Counted from the first letter of the stretch, positions 8,749-16,650 are shown. The stretch: 33,053 nucleotides of DNA from Phocaeicola plebeius (GCF_003437535.1 NZ_QSQT01000036.1:1-33053); one strand, 5' to 3'. A program made the numbers and translations. Notes: a model not told the origin generated them from the sequence alone.

Positions 8749-10353
8749 ATGAAGCATTATTGTATCGCTTGCTTTTTTCTTGTACTTGTGGCGGGAGGCA
8801 GGTCCTGGGGAAGTGTTCCCTCAGGGACCTCCTCTCCTCTTCGTACGGACTTTCAGGAAACCTTGTGGAGGTATGCGGCTTCTGCCGGAAGCAATCCTTC
8901 TTTTCTGTCGGGGATGGAGTGCGGACGCATCTCTTATCTTCAGGCGGAAGGCAGTTACGGAAGCGGAAAACAGGTGAATTATGATCAGTCGGACAGCCGG
9001 TTGGGCGGATTGGTCTCAATCGAATCCTACTGGCGGCTGAACTCGCGGCTGGTATTAGGAGGTGCCATGGCATACGGCACGGAAAAAGGCAAGCACATGT
9101 CGGGTTCGGCTTTTCTGCATCCGGAAGAGACGCCTTTTGACATTGTGGAGATGGACGACTCGGGAGCCGGTACGAAACGGCATGAATGGTACATGCTCAG
9201 AGGAGAAGCAGGCTACCTCCTCACTCCTCGCCTTTCATGGGGAGGGCAACTGGAATACCGTACGGAAAACTACGCCAAGTTCAAGGACTTGCGGCATCAG
9301 AATTCCCTGATGAACCTCCATTTGTCGACGGGTTTCTCGTATGAACTTTTTTCCGGGTGGCAAGTCGGACTTTCTTACGGGTATTTGCGCAACGTGGAAA
9401 CGGTAGGCTTCGGCATCTATGGAACGACCGACCGTCAATACACTTCTCTCATCAGTTTTGGAGGTTTCTACGGGCGCAGTGAAGTGTTTGGTGAAAGTGG
9501 ATATACTTCGAACACGACTCCCTTGTTTACCCAAACGCATGAAGTAGCCTTTCAGGGACAGTATCATCGCGGAGACCTGCACTGGTTTCAGGAGGTATTC
9601 ATCCGAAAGACTTCCGGACGCTTTGGAAGCGGTTCTTCGACTTCCATCACCTACTCTACTCATACAGGGAATGAGGTGGGTTACCGTGCAAAGCTTACCT
9701 GGCAGCAATCCCGACTTTTTCAGGCGATGGAACTGGGCATCGCATTGAAATCACTGGAAAACAGGGAAAATTCTTATAAGGAGAGTACGGACGGACTGGG
9801 CGTATCGCAGATTGTCTATTATGGTAGCAATGAAGTGATGAGCAGAGACCAGCTGCGTGCCTGGTTGGCGTATCAACTCCTTTCAGGAGGTAAAGAGAGC
9901 CGTTCTGACTGGTCGGCCAAAGTGCGGCTGGATTATCGTTCCCGTTCTGTGACGGTATCGCAATATCCGTTCTTCCGGAAGCAGAGTCTGCACGTCATGG
10001 GGCTATGGCTTCAGGGGGCCAGAAACTGGTATAAAGGCCGGCAGGTATGGACTGCTTCCGCCGGACTGGGCTTGCAGGGCGGATGGGGCTGTATGAAAGA
10101 AGACGGACAATATGCCAGTGTATCGGAGGATCAGCAACGTCCGGCAGAAAGAGCAGACTTGCTGGTGGAAGAATACGATTATCAGACAGCTGTTCGGCTG
10201 GTGCCATATGCGGCCGTGGGGTATGAAAGAGAAATTACTTCTGCTCTGTCTGGTTATGTCCGGTGCGAGGTGATGTATGCCAGGGCTTTTACGACTACAA
10301 TGGCGGGAAAGGATTTCGTGCAACCCGTCATCAAGGTAGGGGTAAAATTTTAA
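8749..10353 (+). CDS. DUF6850-like outer-membrane beta-barrel protein
   Basis: This 534-residue protein has an N-terminal signal peptide (hydrophobic CFFLVLVAGG, cleavage near WGS). Its body alternates aromatic and polar residues as in transmembrane beta-strands, and it ends in VIKVGVKF, a typical outer-membrane C-terminal strand with a terminal aromatic. It matches what I recall of the DUF6850 family of Bacteroidetes outer-membrane barrels. It starts 2 bases after the DUF4876 gene, so translation is probably coupled. Together with the TonB receptor and the DUF4876 lipoprotein it probably forms the outer-membrane part of the system. Whether it is a pore, a scaffold or an assembly factor is unknown. 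Confidence 0.75.
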   Translation: MKHYCIACFFLVLVAGGRSWGSVPSGTSSPLRTDFQETLWRYAASAGSNPSFLSGMECGRISYLQAEGSYGSGKQVNYDQSDSRLGGLVSIESYWRLNSRLVLGGAMAYGTEKGKHMSGSAFLHPEETPFDIVEMDDSGAGTKRHEWYMLRGEAGYLLTPRLSWGGQLEYRTENYAKFKDLRHQNSLMNLHLSTGFSYELFSGWQVGLSYGYLRNVETVGFGIYGTTDRQYTSLISFGGFYGRSEVFGESGYTSNTTPLFTQTHEVAFQGQYHRGDLHWFQEVFIRKTSGRFGSGSSTSITYSTHTGNEVGYRAKLTWQQSRLFQAMELGIALKSLENRENSYKESTDGLGVSQIVYYGSNEVMSRDQLRAWLAYQLLSGGKESRSDWSAKVRLDYRSRSVTVSQYPFFRKQSLHVMGLWLQGARNWYKGRQVWTASAGLGLQGGWGCMKEDGQYASVSEDQQRPAERADLLVEEYDYQTAVRLVPYAAVGYEREITSALSGYVRCEVMYARAFTTTMAGKDFVQPVIKVGVKF

Positions 10354-10378
10354 GAACTAATCATTTAATCGTGCTACA

Positions 10379-11260
10379 ATGAGTAAAATAATAGAGTGTG
10401 AAAATATTACGCATTATTACGGAAACCGCTTGATTTACGAAAATCTCAGTTTCGACGTGGAGCAGGGAAAGGTATTGGGCCTGTTGGGAAAGAACGGCAC
10501 AGGGAAAACCACCATCATCAATATCCTCAACGGTTACCTGAAGCCTCGTTCGGGCGTGTGCAGGCTGTTTGGTGAGGAGATGGAACACCTCTCTCCGCTT
10601 ACCAAATCGAAGGTGGGACTGTTGCTGGAAGGCCATGTGCAACATGCCTATTTTACGGTTTCGCAGATAGAGAAATTTTATTCGGCCTTCTTCCCGAAAT
10701 GGAAGAAAGAGGCCTATTATGAATTGCTGAAAAAGTTGCAGGTACTTCCTTCGCAGAAACTCTCTACCATGTCGTGCGGACAGCGTTCGCAGGTAGCGCT
10801 GGGGCTGCTTTTTGCCCAGGACCCAGAACTGCTGATTCTGGATGATTTTTCCATGGGACTGGACCCGGGCTATCGTCGTCTGTTTGTGGAATACCTTCGG
10901 GAATATGCGTCAGCAGAAAACAAGACAGTCTTTCTCACTTCGCATATCATTCAGGACATGGAATTGCTAATAGATGATTGTATGATCATGGACTATGGCC
11001 GCTTGCTGTTGCATAAGCCGGTAAAGGAAATCATGCACCATTTCAAGCGATACCGTTTCACCCGTCCGGGAGATACATTTAAGCTGGAGGGCGATGAAGA
11101 CTTCTGGTATCCCTCTGCATTGGGCGATAAATGGGAAGTATATTCGTTTCTGCCAAAGGCCGAAGTCGAACAACGGTTGAAGGCGATGGGTGTCACGGAA
11201 ATTACAGAGGAGAATCTTTCGCTGGAAGATGCATTTATTGGTTTAACAGGTAAATATTAA
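10379..11260 (+). CDS. ABC transporter ATP-binding protein
   Basis: A 293-residue cytoplasmic ATPase of the CcmA-like ABC exporter class. Walker A is GKNGTGKT (residues 37-44). The signature region reads MSCGQRSQ instead of the usual LSGGQ. Walker B is LLILDD, followed by the D-loop FSMGLDP and the H-loop TSH. Two features are unusual. The catalytic glutamate after Walker B is an aspartate, and the first glycine of the signature is a cysteine, so hydrolysis may be slow or regulated. About 80 residues follow the nucleotide-binding core, a C-terminal regulatory extension common in this class. It lies 25 bases after the barrel gene and 4 bases before its permease. Confidence 0.9.
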   Translation: MSKIIECENITHYYGNRLIYENLSFDVEQGKVLGLLGKNGTGKTTIINILNGYLKPRSGVCRLFGEEMEHLSPLTKSKVGLLLEGHVQHAYFTVSQIEKFYSAFFPKWKKEAYYELLKKLQVLPSQKLSTMSCGQRSQVALGLLFAQDPELLILDDFSMGLDPGYRRLFVEYLREYASAENKTVFLTSHIIQDMELLIDDCMIMDYGRLLLHKPVKEIMHHFKRYRFTRPGDTFKLEGDEDFWYPSALGDKWEVYSFLPKAEVEQRLKAMGVTEITEENLSLEDAFIGLTGKY

Positions 11261-11264
11261 TGTC

Positions 11265-11939
11265 ATGAATTTATTCAGAGCCTTGTCTTATAAAGAATGG
11301 ATGAAAACCCGCCGCCTGATTGGGGTGATGCTGTTGCTGATGGCAGTAGCCGTGGGTTATACCTACATCGACCTTACCCATGAAATCCGTTTGAATGAAG
11401 CAGTTAATGTGTGGTATGGCTGTCTTTTTCAGGGCACATCGGTTGCCCCGTGGATGATGTACCTGCTGCCACTGGCCGGAATTGCATTGGGAGTCGTGCA
11501 GTATGTGCCCGAAATGACGCAGAAACGGCTGAAGCTGACACTCCATCTTCCGGCAGGAGAAACACAAATTATGGCCTCCATGCTGTGGTATGGTTTCAGT
11601 GTCATCTTGCTGCTTTGTCTGCTGCTTTCGCTGGTCCTGGCGGCTGTGATTCGTTTGTTTCTGCCTTCCGAGGTTGTAGGAATGATGCTCCAGCAGTTGC
11701 TTCCCTGGATAGTGGCAGCAGTGGCAGGCTATGGCTTCACTGCGTGGGTTTGTATCGAGCCCCAGTGGAAACAGCGGATGCTATGCATTGTGGTATCGGT
11801 GGGACTGCTGTCCATGCTGTTTGTTTCCTCCTATCCCGGAGCCTATTCACAGTTCGGGGCAGGAATCGGCTGGATACTGGCAGCTTCTTTTATCTTTCCT
11901 TTCTCATCCTGCATTCGGTTCAAGTATGGTGTACAATAA
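11265..11939 (+). CDS. ABC transporter permease, six-helix membrane protein
   Basis: A 224-residue integral membrane protein with about six hydrophobic helices, at roughly residues 18-35, 61-80, 104-130, 142-164, 170-190 and 197-215. It begins with LSYKEWMKTRR, a short amphipathic N-terminus typical of ABC-2 type permeases. It starts 4 bases after the ATPase stop and is almost certainly its membrane partner. The single short subunit implies a homodimer or pairing with the DUF4857 membrane protein that follows 12 bases later. Transport direction and substrate are not visible. Confidence 0.82.
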   Translation: MNLFRALSYKEWMKTRRLIGVMLLLMAVAVGYTYIDLTHEIRLNEAVNVWYGCLFQGTSVAPWMMYLLPLAGIALGVVQYVPEMTQKRLKLTLHLPAGETQIMASMLWYGFSVILLLCLLLSLVLAAVIRLFLPSEVVGMMLQQLLPWIVAAVAGYGFTAWVCIEPQWKQRMLCIVVSVGLLSMLFVSSYPGAYSQFGAGIGWILAASFIFPFSSCIRFKYGVQ

Positions 11940-11951
11940 AAACAATGAACA

Positions 11952-13193
11952 ATGAAATATAAATCTCTCATTTTTTCAATCATTCTGGTGTCTGTCACCC
12001 TGTTGGCTTCCTGGACGGTGCCGGCACTGGTACAGAAAATGACCGACGATTCGCACAGTTATCCGCTGATGTATTATAGTGCCCGGTTGAAGGAACTTTG
12101 CGTGATTGACTTTCGCGAGCATAAGAATTCATTTTATGATATTCATGGCAACGAGTATCCTCGTGCGCAATACGATTCACTGCTTCCGTTGCTGAATTAT
12201 CGCCAGCTGGCCATGGAAGGCCAGTTGCCCGATTCGCTGGAGGGACAGGCCATCGACGTGAAAATCCTGCGGAGCAAACAAGTGATGTTCCGTTTTCGTC
12301 CGGTCGATGTATTCTCTCCGCAACCCGCTATGGGGGTGTTGCTGGAAGCCATGCCCAAACGGGGAAATCTTACGCTTCCCGGCGACTACTTCCGGATGGA
12401 CCGTGAACTGACTTTTGTTGATGCGCAGTCCAATTCGGTAAATCGGCAGAAGAGTGAAATCTTCACCAAAGAGCTTATCAAGAAAGGGTTTAGCTTTCCG
12501 GTAAAAGCTTATTGGGGAAACCCTACAGTGAGAAAGCCCTATGAGGAGGGCTATTTCTGTCTGGACAGCAAAGGGGCTCTCTTCCACCTGAAGATGGTGA
12601 ACGGACGGCCTTTCGTGAAAGATACGGGTATCGGTTCGCAGCTGGGCATCAAATGGTTTGTCATGAGTGAGACGAGCGACAAGCGTTTCTATGGCTATCT
12701 GTTTGGCGAGAAAGGTGAAATGGGCTTACTGGAAAGCACGGATGAAGGCGGTTATCGCTTCCTGCCGTTCGATATCCGTCCGATAGACATCACGAAAGAC
12801 GAAATCAGCATTCTGGGAAACCTGCTTTACTGGACCGTACGCGTATCGGATGCGGAAGGAGTGGACTGCTACGGACTGGATGCCGTGACGCTTCAGTCAC
12901 TCTCTTCCTATCATCAGGACCGGAAGCGCGTTTTGTGGGATGAGCTTTCGGAATGGCTGCTCCCGTTCCGTTTCTCACCTTCGTCCGAAGCGAATTCCTT
13001 TGTGAATCTCTATGCGGGCAATCTTTCTTCAAAGGGATTGGCGGTGAGCTTCTTTTTAGCCCTCCTGACTTTCTTTTTGTGCAGAAACAAGGTATCTTTG
13101 TACAGACGGATACTGATGGCGCTATGCGTGTGCGCTGCCGGCTTATCCGGGATAGTAGCACTGTTATTTCTTCCTTGGAATAAATATGAATAA
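11952..13193 (+). CDS. DUF4857-like membrane protein with a large periplasmic domain
   Basis: The 413-residue product has one N-terminal membrane helix (about residues 5-26), a long soluble region of about 330 residues predicted to be periplasmic, and two C-terminal helices (about 361-378 and 384-408). The central region is rich in beta-strand patterns such as GYFCLDSKGALFHLKMVNGRPFVKD and FYGYLFGEKGEMGLLEST, which look like a repeated sensor or propeller-like domain (inference). From memory it fits the Bacteroidetes family DUF4857, found beside ABC transporters. Its place between the permease and the small lipoprotein suggests a third component of the inner-membrane complex. Confidence 0.75.
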   Translation: MKYKSLIFSIILVSVTLLASWTVPALVQKMTDDSHSYPLMYYSARLKELCVIDFREHKNSFYDIHGNEYPRAQYDSLLPLLNYRQLAMEGQLPDSLEGQAIDVKILRSKQVMFRFRPVDVFSPQPAMGVLLEAMPKRGNLTLPGDYFRMDRELTFVDAQSNSVNRQKSEIFTKELIKKGFSFPVKAYWGNPTVRKPYEEGYFCLDSKGALFHLKMVNGRPFVKDTGIGSQLGIKWFVMSETSDKRFYGYLFGEKGEMGLLESTDEGGYRFLPFDIRPIDITKDEISILGNLLYWTVRVSDAEGVDCYGLDAVTLQSLSSYHQDRKRVLWDELSEWLLPFRFSPSSEANSFVNLYAGNLSSKGLAVSFFLALLTFFLCRNKVSLYRRILMALCVCAAGLSGIVALLFLPWNKYE

Positions 13194-13211
13194 CTATAAA
13201 TTCAATTGAAA

Positions 13212-13757
13212 ATGAAAAAACTGTTTTTTATCGTAGCTGCGGCCTGTCTGCTGACGGCTACCTCGTGTGTGAACAATAACAAAAAATCAGAGACCTCTCA
13301 GGAACAGCCTACTGCCGCTCTGTCGGCCAGTGAGGCAAAATATGTGGAAGACATTTTGAAGGATGCAGAAAAGAATGTAGATAAGGAGGTGGTGCTGAAA
13401 GGATTCATCACACATACCTGCAAGCATTCCGGACGCCGTTGCTTTGTAATGGGAAAAGACCAGAAGACTTCCGTACGTGTGGAGGCAAAAGGCAATATCG
13501 GCGGATTCAACCGTGAGCTGATTGGTTCAGAGGTCATCATCAAAGGGATTCTTCGCGAGAACCGTCTGACCAAGGAATACATTGACCAGGCGGAAGAAGA
13601 ATTGAAGGAAAAGCAGGGAAAAGCAGAAGGCAACGGCGAAACCTGCGATGCGGAGATGAACAACATTCAGAGCATGCGTGAATGGATGAAGGCCAACAAC
13701 AAAGACTATTATTCCATTTACTACATAGACGGCACGGAATATGAAGTGGCAGAATAA
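13212..13757 (+). CDS. Small lipoprotein with Cys/His cluster, OB-fold-like
   Basis: The ATG at 13212 was chosen over an in-frame TTG two codons upstream and gives 181 residues. A lipoprotein signal ends in LLTATSC. A Ser/Glu-rich linker leads to a compact beta-rich domain: VVLKGFITHTCKHSGRRCFVMGKDQKTSVRVEAKG and then SEVIIKGILRENRL. The strand pattern resembles an OB-fold (inference). The run HTCKHSGRRC places two cysteines and two histidines within ten residues, a plausible site for a metal, heme or disulfide. The C-terminal 60 residues are Glu/Lys-rich and contain one more cysteine. The stop codon lies inside the next gene, a 17-base overlap that suggests tight co-expression with the PepSY-type protein. 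Confidence 0.75.
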   Translation: MKKLFFIVAAACLLTATSCVNNNKKSETSQEQPTAALSASEAKYVEDILKDAEKNVDKEVVLKGFITHTCKHSGRRCFVMGKDQKTSVRVEAKGNIGGFNRELIGSEVIIKGILRENRLTKEYIDQAEEELKEKQGKAEGNGETCDAEMNNIQSMREWMKANNKDYYSIYYIDGTEYEVAE

Positions 13758-14292
13758 GAGCCTCTCCTACTGGCTTCGTGTGCTGCACCGTGACCTGGGC
13801 TACCTGATGGTAGGAGCCTGCCTGATTTATGCCGTGTCGGGCATCCTGCTGAACCACATGAATGGCAAGGATCCGGCTTTCCGTACCACGGAAGCGGCCG
13901 TTCAACTGGAGAAAGGCATGCAGGCCGAAGAACTCCTTGCGGCATGGAACCGACAGGAAGATTTGCCTCCTGTAAAGCGGGTGCTGTCTATTGATGAAAG
14001 CCATCATCGCCTGATGCTGGAAGGCGGCGTGGGTGTGTATGACGCAGCCAGCGGTTGTGTAGATTATGAAGTACATGAAAAACGTCCGGTGGTGTACTGG
14101 TTCAACCGGTTGCATTACAACCGCATTCAGGGATGGAATCTCATGGGCGACTTTTTCGCCATTTCGCTGGTATTCTTTGCCGTATCCGGATTGTTCATGG
14201 TCAAGGGAAAAAATGGACTGGCAGGACGCGGAAAGTGGTTACTTTTAGCGGGTATTCTGATTCCGCTGGGATACATCTGGCTGGTTGCCTGA
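13741..14292 (+). CDS. PepSY-associated TM helix protein
   Basis: A 183-residue inner-membrane protein with helices at about 20-40, 134-155 and 165-182. Family marks are LRVLHRDLGYL near the N-terminus, NHMNGKDP after the first helix, and FNRLHYNRIQGWNLMGDF before the second. Histidines 16, 39 and 125 sit at the membrane edges, as in related proteins thought to bind heme or take part in reducing iron complexes. The soluble part between helices 1 and 2 is a short PepSY-like domain. The start overlaps the previous gene by 17 bases and this is the last gene of the operon. Its presence is the main argument for a metal-related substrate. Confidence 0.82.
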   Translation: MKWQNKSLSYWLRVLHRDLGYLMVGACLIYAVSGILLNHMNGKDPAFRTTEAAVQLEKGMQAEELLAAWNRQEDLPPVKRVLSIDESHHRLMLEGGVGVYDAASGCVDYEVHEKRPVVYWFNRLHYNRIQGWNLMGDFFAISLVFFAVSGLFMVKGKNGLAGRGKWLLLAGILIPLGYIWLVA

Positions 14293-14315
14293 ACATTAAA
14301 ATATATATGATAAAA

Positions 14316-14361
14316 GTCGCCTGTCTCATTGGCAAAGAGGCAGGCGATTTTTTATGTTTTT
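14316..14361 (+). terminator. strong rho-independent terminator ending the transport operon
   Basis: TCGCCTGTCTC at 14317-14327 pairs with GAGGCAGGCGA at 14337-14347 over 11 positions with one G-T wobble. The loop is 9 bases and a T-rich tract follows (TTTTTTATGTTTTT). The hairpin is 24 bases past the PepSY gene stop. Confidence 0.88.
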
Positions 14362-14444
14362 GCTATGCAAACCGTACGTTTTCCTGCGCAGAAACATACG
14401 GTTTACGCAAGGAAAACATACGTTTCTGCATCGGGAAACATAAA
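14357..14444. repeat. four tandem imperfect 22-base repeats
   Basis: Units lie at 14357-14378, 14379-14400, 14401-14422 and 14423-14444. The first three end in a form of AAACATACG (the first as AAACCGTACG), and the fourth ends in AAACATAAA. Each unit starts with a T-rich triplet or quadruplet, with GC near the middle of most units. The units also create a perfect 8-bp inverted repeat, AAACCGTA (14369-14376) with TACGGTTT (14397-14404). The array lies between two convergent genes and overlaps the T-tract of the terminator. There is no spacer between units, so this is not a CRISPR. Function unknown. Confidence 0.7.
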
Positions 14445-14508
14445 AGGTGAAAAAAGGATTGCAGATTGTCTTCTTTGCCTTTTTACATCACTCTATCAAG
14501 AAAGCGGA

Positions 14509-15072
14509 TTATTCTATGTTCCGTATGAATTTGGCCGGCACACCTCCCACTACGGTATTGGCCGGCACGTCTTTCGTTACGACGGCTCCGGCTGCAATGA
14601 TGGCGTTGTCACCAATGGTAACTCCCTGCAGAATGGTGCTGTTAGAGCCTACCCATACGCGTTTTCCCAGTACGATGGGAGCCGGTGTCATGGCCGCACG
14701 CTTTTCCGGATTCATGTCGTGATTAAGTGTGGCGAAAACCACGTTGTGCCCAATCAGGCAACCGTCGCCCAATGTCACTCCACCCTGGTCCTGGAAATGG
14801 CAGCAGGCATTGATAAACACATCTTTTCCTATATGGATATTTTTCCCAAAATCAGTATAAAAAGGAGGAAATACCCGGAAAGTGTCGTCTACTGGCCGAC
14901 CAAAAAGCCGGGACATCAGTGCCCGGATTTCTTCCATGGTGTGATACGATCCGTTCAGTTCGAATGTAATGCGGCGGGCTTCGTCACTCATGCGGTTAAG
15001 CAATTCCATAATTTCGGGTGTGTCAAGCGGTTTTCGCATGGCTACGTGCATCAAAAAATCATTTAGTTCCAT
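14509..15072 (-). CDS. Sugar O-acetyltransferase, maltose/galactoside acetyltransferase type
   Basis: This 187-residue cytoplasmic enzyme transfers an acetyl group from acetyl-CoA to a hydroxyl of a sugar or related acceptor. After an N-terminal helical part (about residues 1-60), hexapeptide repeats of a left-handed beta-helix run from about 78 to 180: [60 protein letters not shown]. The catalytic histidine is His118 in LNHDM, and the family C-terminal motif GGVPAKFIR is present. Length is normal for the LacA/Maa family. The acceptor cannot be told from the sequence. It is transcribed divergently from the SGNH hydrolase gene and converges with the transport operon. Confidence 0.92.
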   Translation of the reverse strand: MELNDFLMHVAMRKPLDTPEIMELLNRMSDEARRITFELNGSYHTMEEIRALMSRLFGRPVDDTFRVFPPFYTDFGKNIHIGKDVFINACCHFQDQGGVTLGDGCLIGHNVVFATLNHDMNPEKRAAMTPAPIVLGKRVWVGSNSTILQGVTIGDNAIIAAGAVVTKDVPANTVVGGVPAKFIRNIE

Positions 15073-15110
15073 GTGCTATGTTTTGAATGGGTAATACAAT
15101 TTTTATTTTA

Positions 15111-15118
15111 CAAAAATA
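15111..15118 (-). promoter_or_regulatory. putative -7 element for the acetyltransferase gene
   Basis: On the minus strand 15118-15111 reads TATTTTTG, matching TAnnTTTG, 38 bases upstream of the start codon. No convincing -33 element was found, and the surrounding DNA is AT-rich, which raises the chance of a random match. Confidence 0.35.
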
Positions 15119-15218
15119 TCCTGATTTTTCGGAAAACACGATATACATATTACGGATAATCATACCCCAATTACTTGTATACCGACAAAATGCCTCACTT
15201 TTGTATCACTTTTTTCTG

Positions 15219-15247
15219 TTTGTTTTGTTTTTTATCGCGTACATTTG
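15219..15247 (+). promoter_or_regulatory. Bacteroidetes-type promoter of the SGNH hydrolase gene
   Basis: TACATTTG at 15240-15247 is a full -7 match and TTTG at 15219-15222 lies 17 bases upstream. The start codon at 15270 follows after 22 bases. Confidence 0.6.
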
Positions 15248-15269
15248 TAAAAACTTTAAATGACACATC

Positions 15270-15956
15270 ATGAAAAAAACGTATGTAATGCTATTTTCCT
15301 TCCTTTTGGTCTGCACCATGGGATTTTCGCAGACCCGGAAGGCTGTTTCTATTTTAGGAGATTCGTACTCTACTTTCGAGAATTACCTTCAGCCTGATAC
15401 CAATGCCGTGTGGTACTTTCAGCAGCCGCGGAAAAACAACGATGTCCGTTCTGTAGACCAGACCTGGTGGTATAAGTTTATTAAGGAAAGCGGATACCGT
15501 CTGTGCGTAAACAATTCTTTCTCGGGTGCAACTATCTGCCACACCGGTTACCGGAAAGAGGATTATTCCGACCGCTCGTTTGTGACACGAATGAACAACC
15601 TGGGGTGTCCGGACCTCATTTTCATTTTTGGAGCAACGAACGACAGCTGGGCCGGGGCTCCCATCGGTGAATACCAGTATGAAAACTGGACGAAAAAAGA
15701 TTTGTACAGTTTCCGTCCGGCCATGGCTTATATGCTGGAACACATGCAGTACCGTTATCCCAACGTGGAGATTTATTTTCTGTTGAACTGCGACCTGAAA
15801 CCGGAAATCAATGAGTCTGTAAAGACTATCTGTGCATACTATCACGTGCCTTGCATCGAACTGAAAGGAATCGACAAGCAGGGAGGGCATCCTTCCATAA
15901 AAGGTATGCAGCAAATCAACGAACAGATAAAAGCTTATTTTGCCAGTCGGCAATAA
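15270..15956 (+). CDS. Exported SGNH/GDSL-family hydrolase
   Basis: This is a 228-residue protein with a signal peptide (about residues 1-20, ending GFSQ). SGNH motifs are in order. Block I is ILGDSYSTF with the nucleophile Ser32. The oxyanion glycine is near NNSFSGATI. Block III is FGATNDSW with Asn124, and the catalytic histidine is His207 in GGHPS. Such enzymes cleave esters or acetyl groups from carbohydrates, lipids or peptidoglycan. The specific substrate is unknown. Location is periplasmic or extracellular. It has its own promoter and a hairpin terminator directly downstream, so it is probably monocistronic. The divergent neighbour is a sugar acetyltransferase, but a functional link is only suggestive. 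Confidence 0.88.
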   Translation: MKKTYVMLFSFLLVCTMGFSQTRKAVSILGDSYSTFENYLQPDTNAVWYFQQPRKNNDVRSVDQTWWYKFIKESGYRLCVNNSFSGATICHTGYRKEDYSDRSFVTRMNNLGCPDLIFIFGATNDSWAGAPIGEYQYENWTKKDLYSFRPAMAYMLEHMQYRYPNVEIYFLLNCDLKPEINESVKTICAYYHVPCIELKGIDKQGGHPSIKGMQQINEQIKAYFASRQ

Positions 15957-15965
15957 GGAAAAAGA

Positions 15966-15999
15966 AAACGGCTTGACGAATATGTCAGGCCGTTTCTTT
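15966..15999 (+). terminator. hairpin terminator between the SGNH gene and lipB, probably bidirectional
   Basis: AAACGGC (15966-15972) pairs with GCCGTTT (15989-15995), and inside it TGAC pairs with GTCA. CTTTT follows on the plus strand and an A-rich stretch precedes it, so it can work in both directions. The lipB stop codon at 15985-15987 lies within the structure. Confidence 0.8.
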
Positions 16000-16650
16000 T
16001 AATAATTCCAGAATCAGTTGCTCCAGTCTGTCTCTCACTTCATCCATCGGGACTTCTTGCTGTAACTCAGCCTGTAGTGAAGTGACTCCCTTGTCTATAA
16101 ACCCACAGGGATGAATGTAACTGAAATACCTTAAATCTGTATTGACATTCAGGGCAAGACCGTGCATCGTAACGAAATGGCTGCTTCTTACCCCCATGGC
16201 ACAGATTTTACGTTCTTCGGGCGTACCCGTAGCCAGCCAGACGCCAGTAGCCCTGTGCACTCTGGCGGCTTCTATGCCGTAGGTCCGGCACACACGAATC
16301 ACCGCTTCTTCTAACAGGTGCAGGTATTCCTTCAAACCCAAGTGAAAATCTTCCAGGTTCAGAATTGGATAACACACCCATTGTCCTGGTCCGTGATAGG
16401 TAATGTCTCCTCCCCTGTCTACCTGAAACAATTCGGCATGAATGGTCTGTAACTGTGTGGGGTTCAACAGCATATTGGCTGCCTTTCCGTGCTTTCCCAG
16501 GGTGTAGACATGCGGATGCTGACAGAAAATAATCCGGTTGGTATAAGGTTTTCCGTTCAGCTTGGCATCAATGAGTTCATCGAAGAGAGCAGTTTGTCGT
16601 TCCCAAGCTTCAGAATAAGAGATGAGTCCCCAGTTTTCTATTGTAATCAT
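15985..16650 (-). CDS. lipB: Octanoyl-[acyl carrier protein]:protein N-octanoyltransferase
   Basis: LipB moves octanoyl from acyl carrier protein to the lipoyl domains of enzymes such as the glycine cleavage H protein and 2-oxoacid dehydrogenases. This is the first step of endogenous lipoylation. The protein has 221 residues from the ATG at 16650. A longer in-frame start three codons upstream is TTG and less likely. Key motifs are HPHVYTLGK, the substrate loop RGGDITYHGPGQ, the conserved lysine in KICAMGVRSS (Lys148) and the catalytic cysteine in HPCGF (Cys182). Length is normal. The last codons are part of the hairpin shared with the neighbouring gene. An AATCTTTG in the upstream gap is one base off the -7 consensus. 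Confidence 0.95.
   Translation of the reverse strand: MITIENWGLISYSEAWERQTALFDELIDAKLNGKPYTNRIIFCQHPHVYTLGKHGKAANMLLNPTQLQTIHAELFQVDRGGDITYHGPGQWVCYPILNLEDFHLGLKEYLHLLEEAVIRVCRTYGIEAARVHRATGVWLATGTPEERKICAMGVRSSHFVTMHGLALNVNTDLRYFSYIHPCGFIDKGVTSLQAELQQEVPMDEVRDRLEQLILELLKETA

Noticed and set aside
14357..14444. CRISPR array
   Set aside because: Units are directly tandem with no spacers, are diverged, and no cas genes are present.
14329..15066. A 245-codon plus-strand frame across the acetyltransferase gene
   Set aside because: The minus-strand frame encodes a complete acetyltransferase with hexapeptide repeats and catalytic His. The plus-strand frame runs through the tandem repeats and has no domain.
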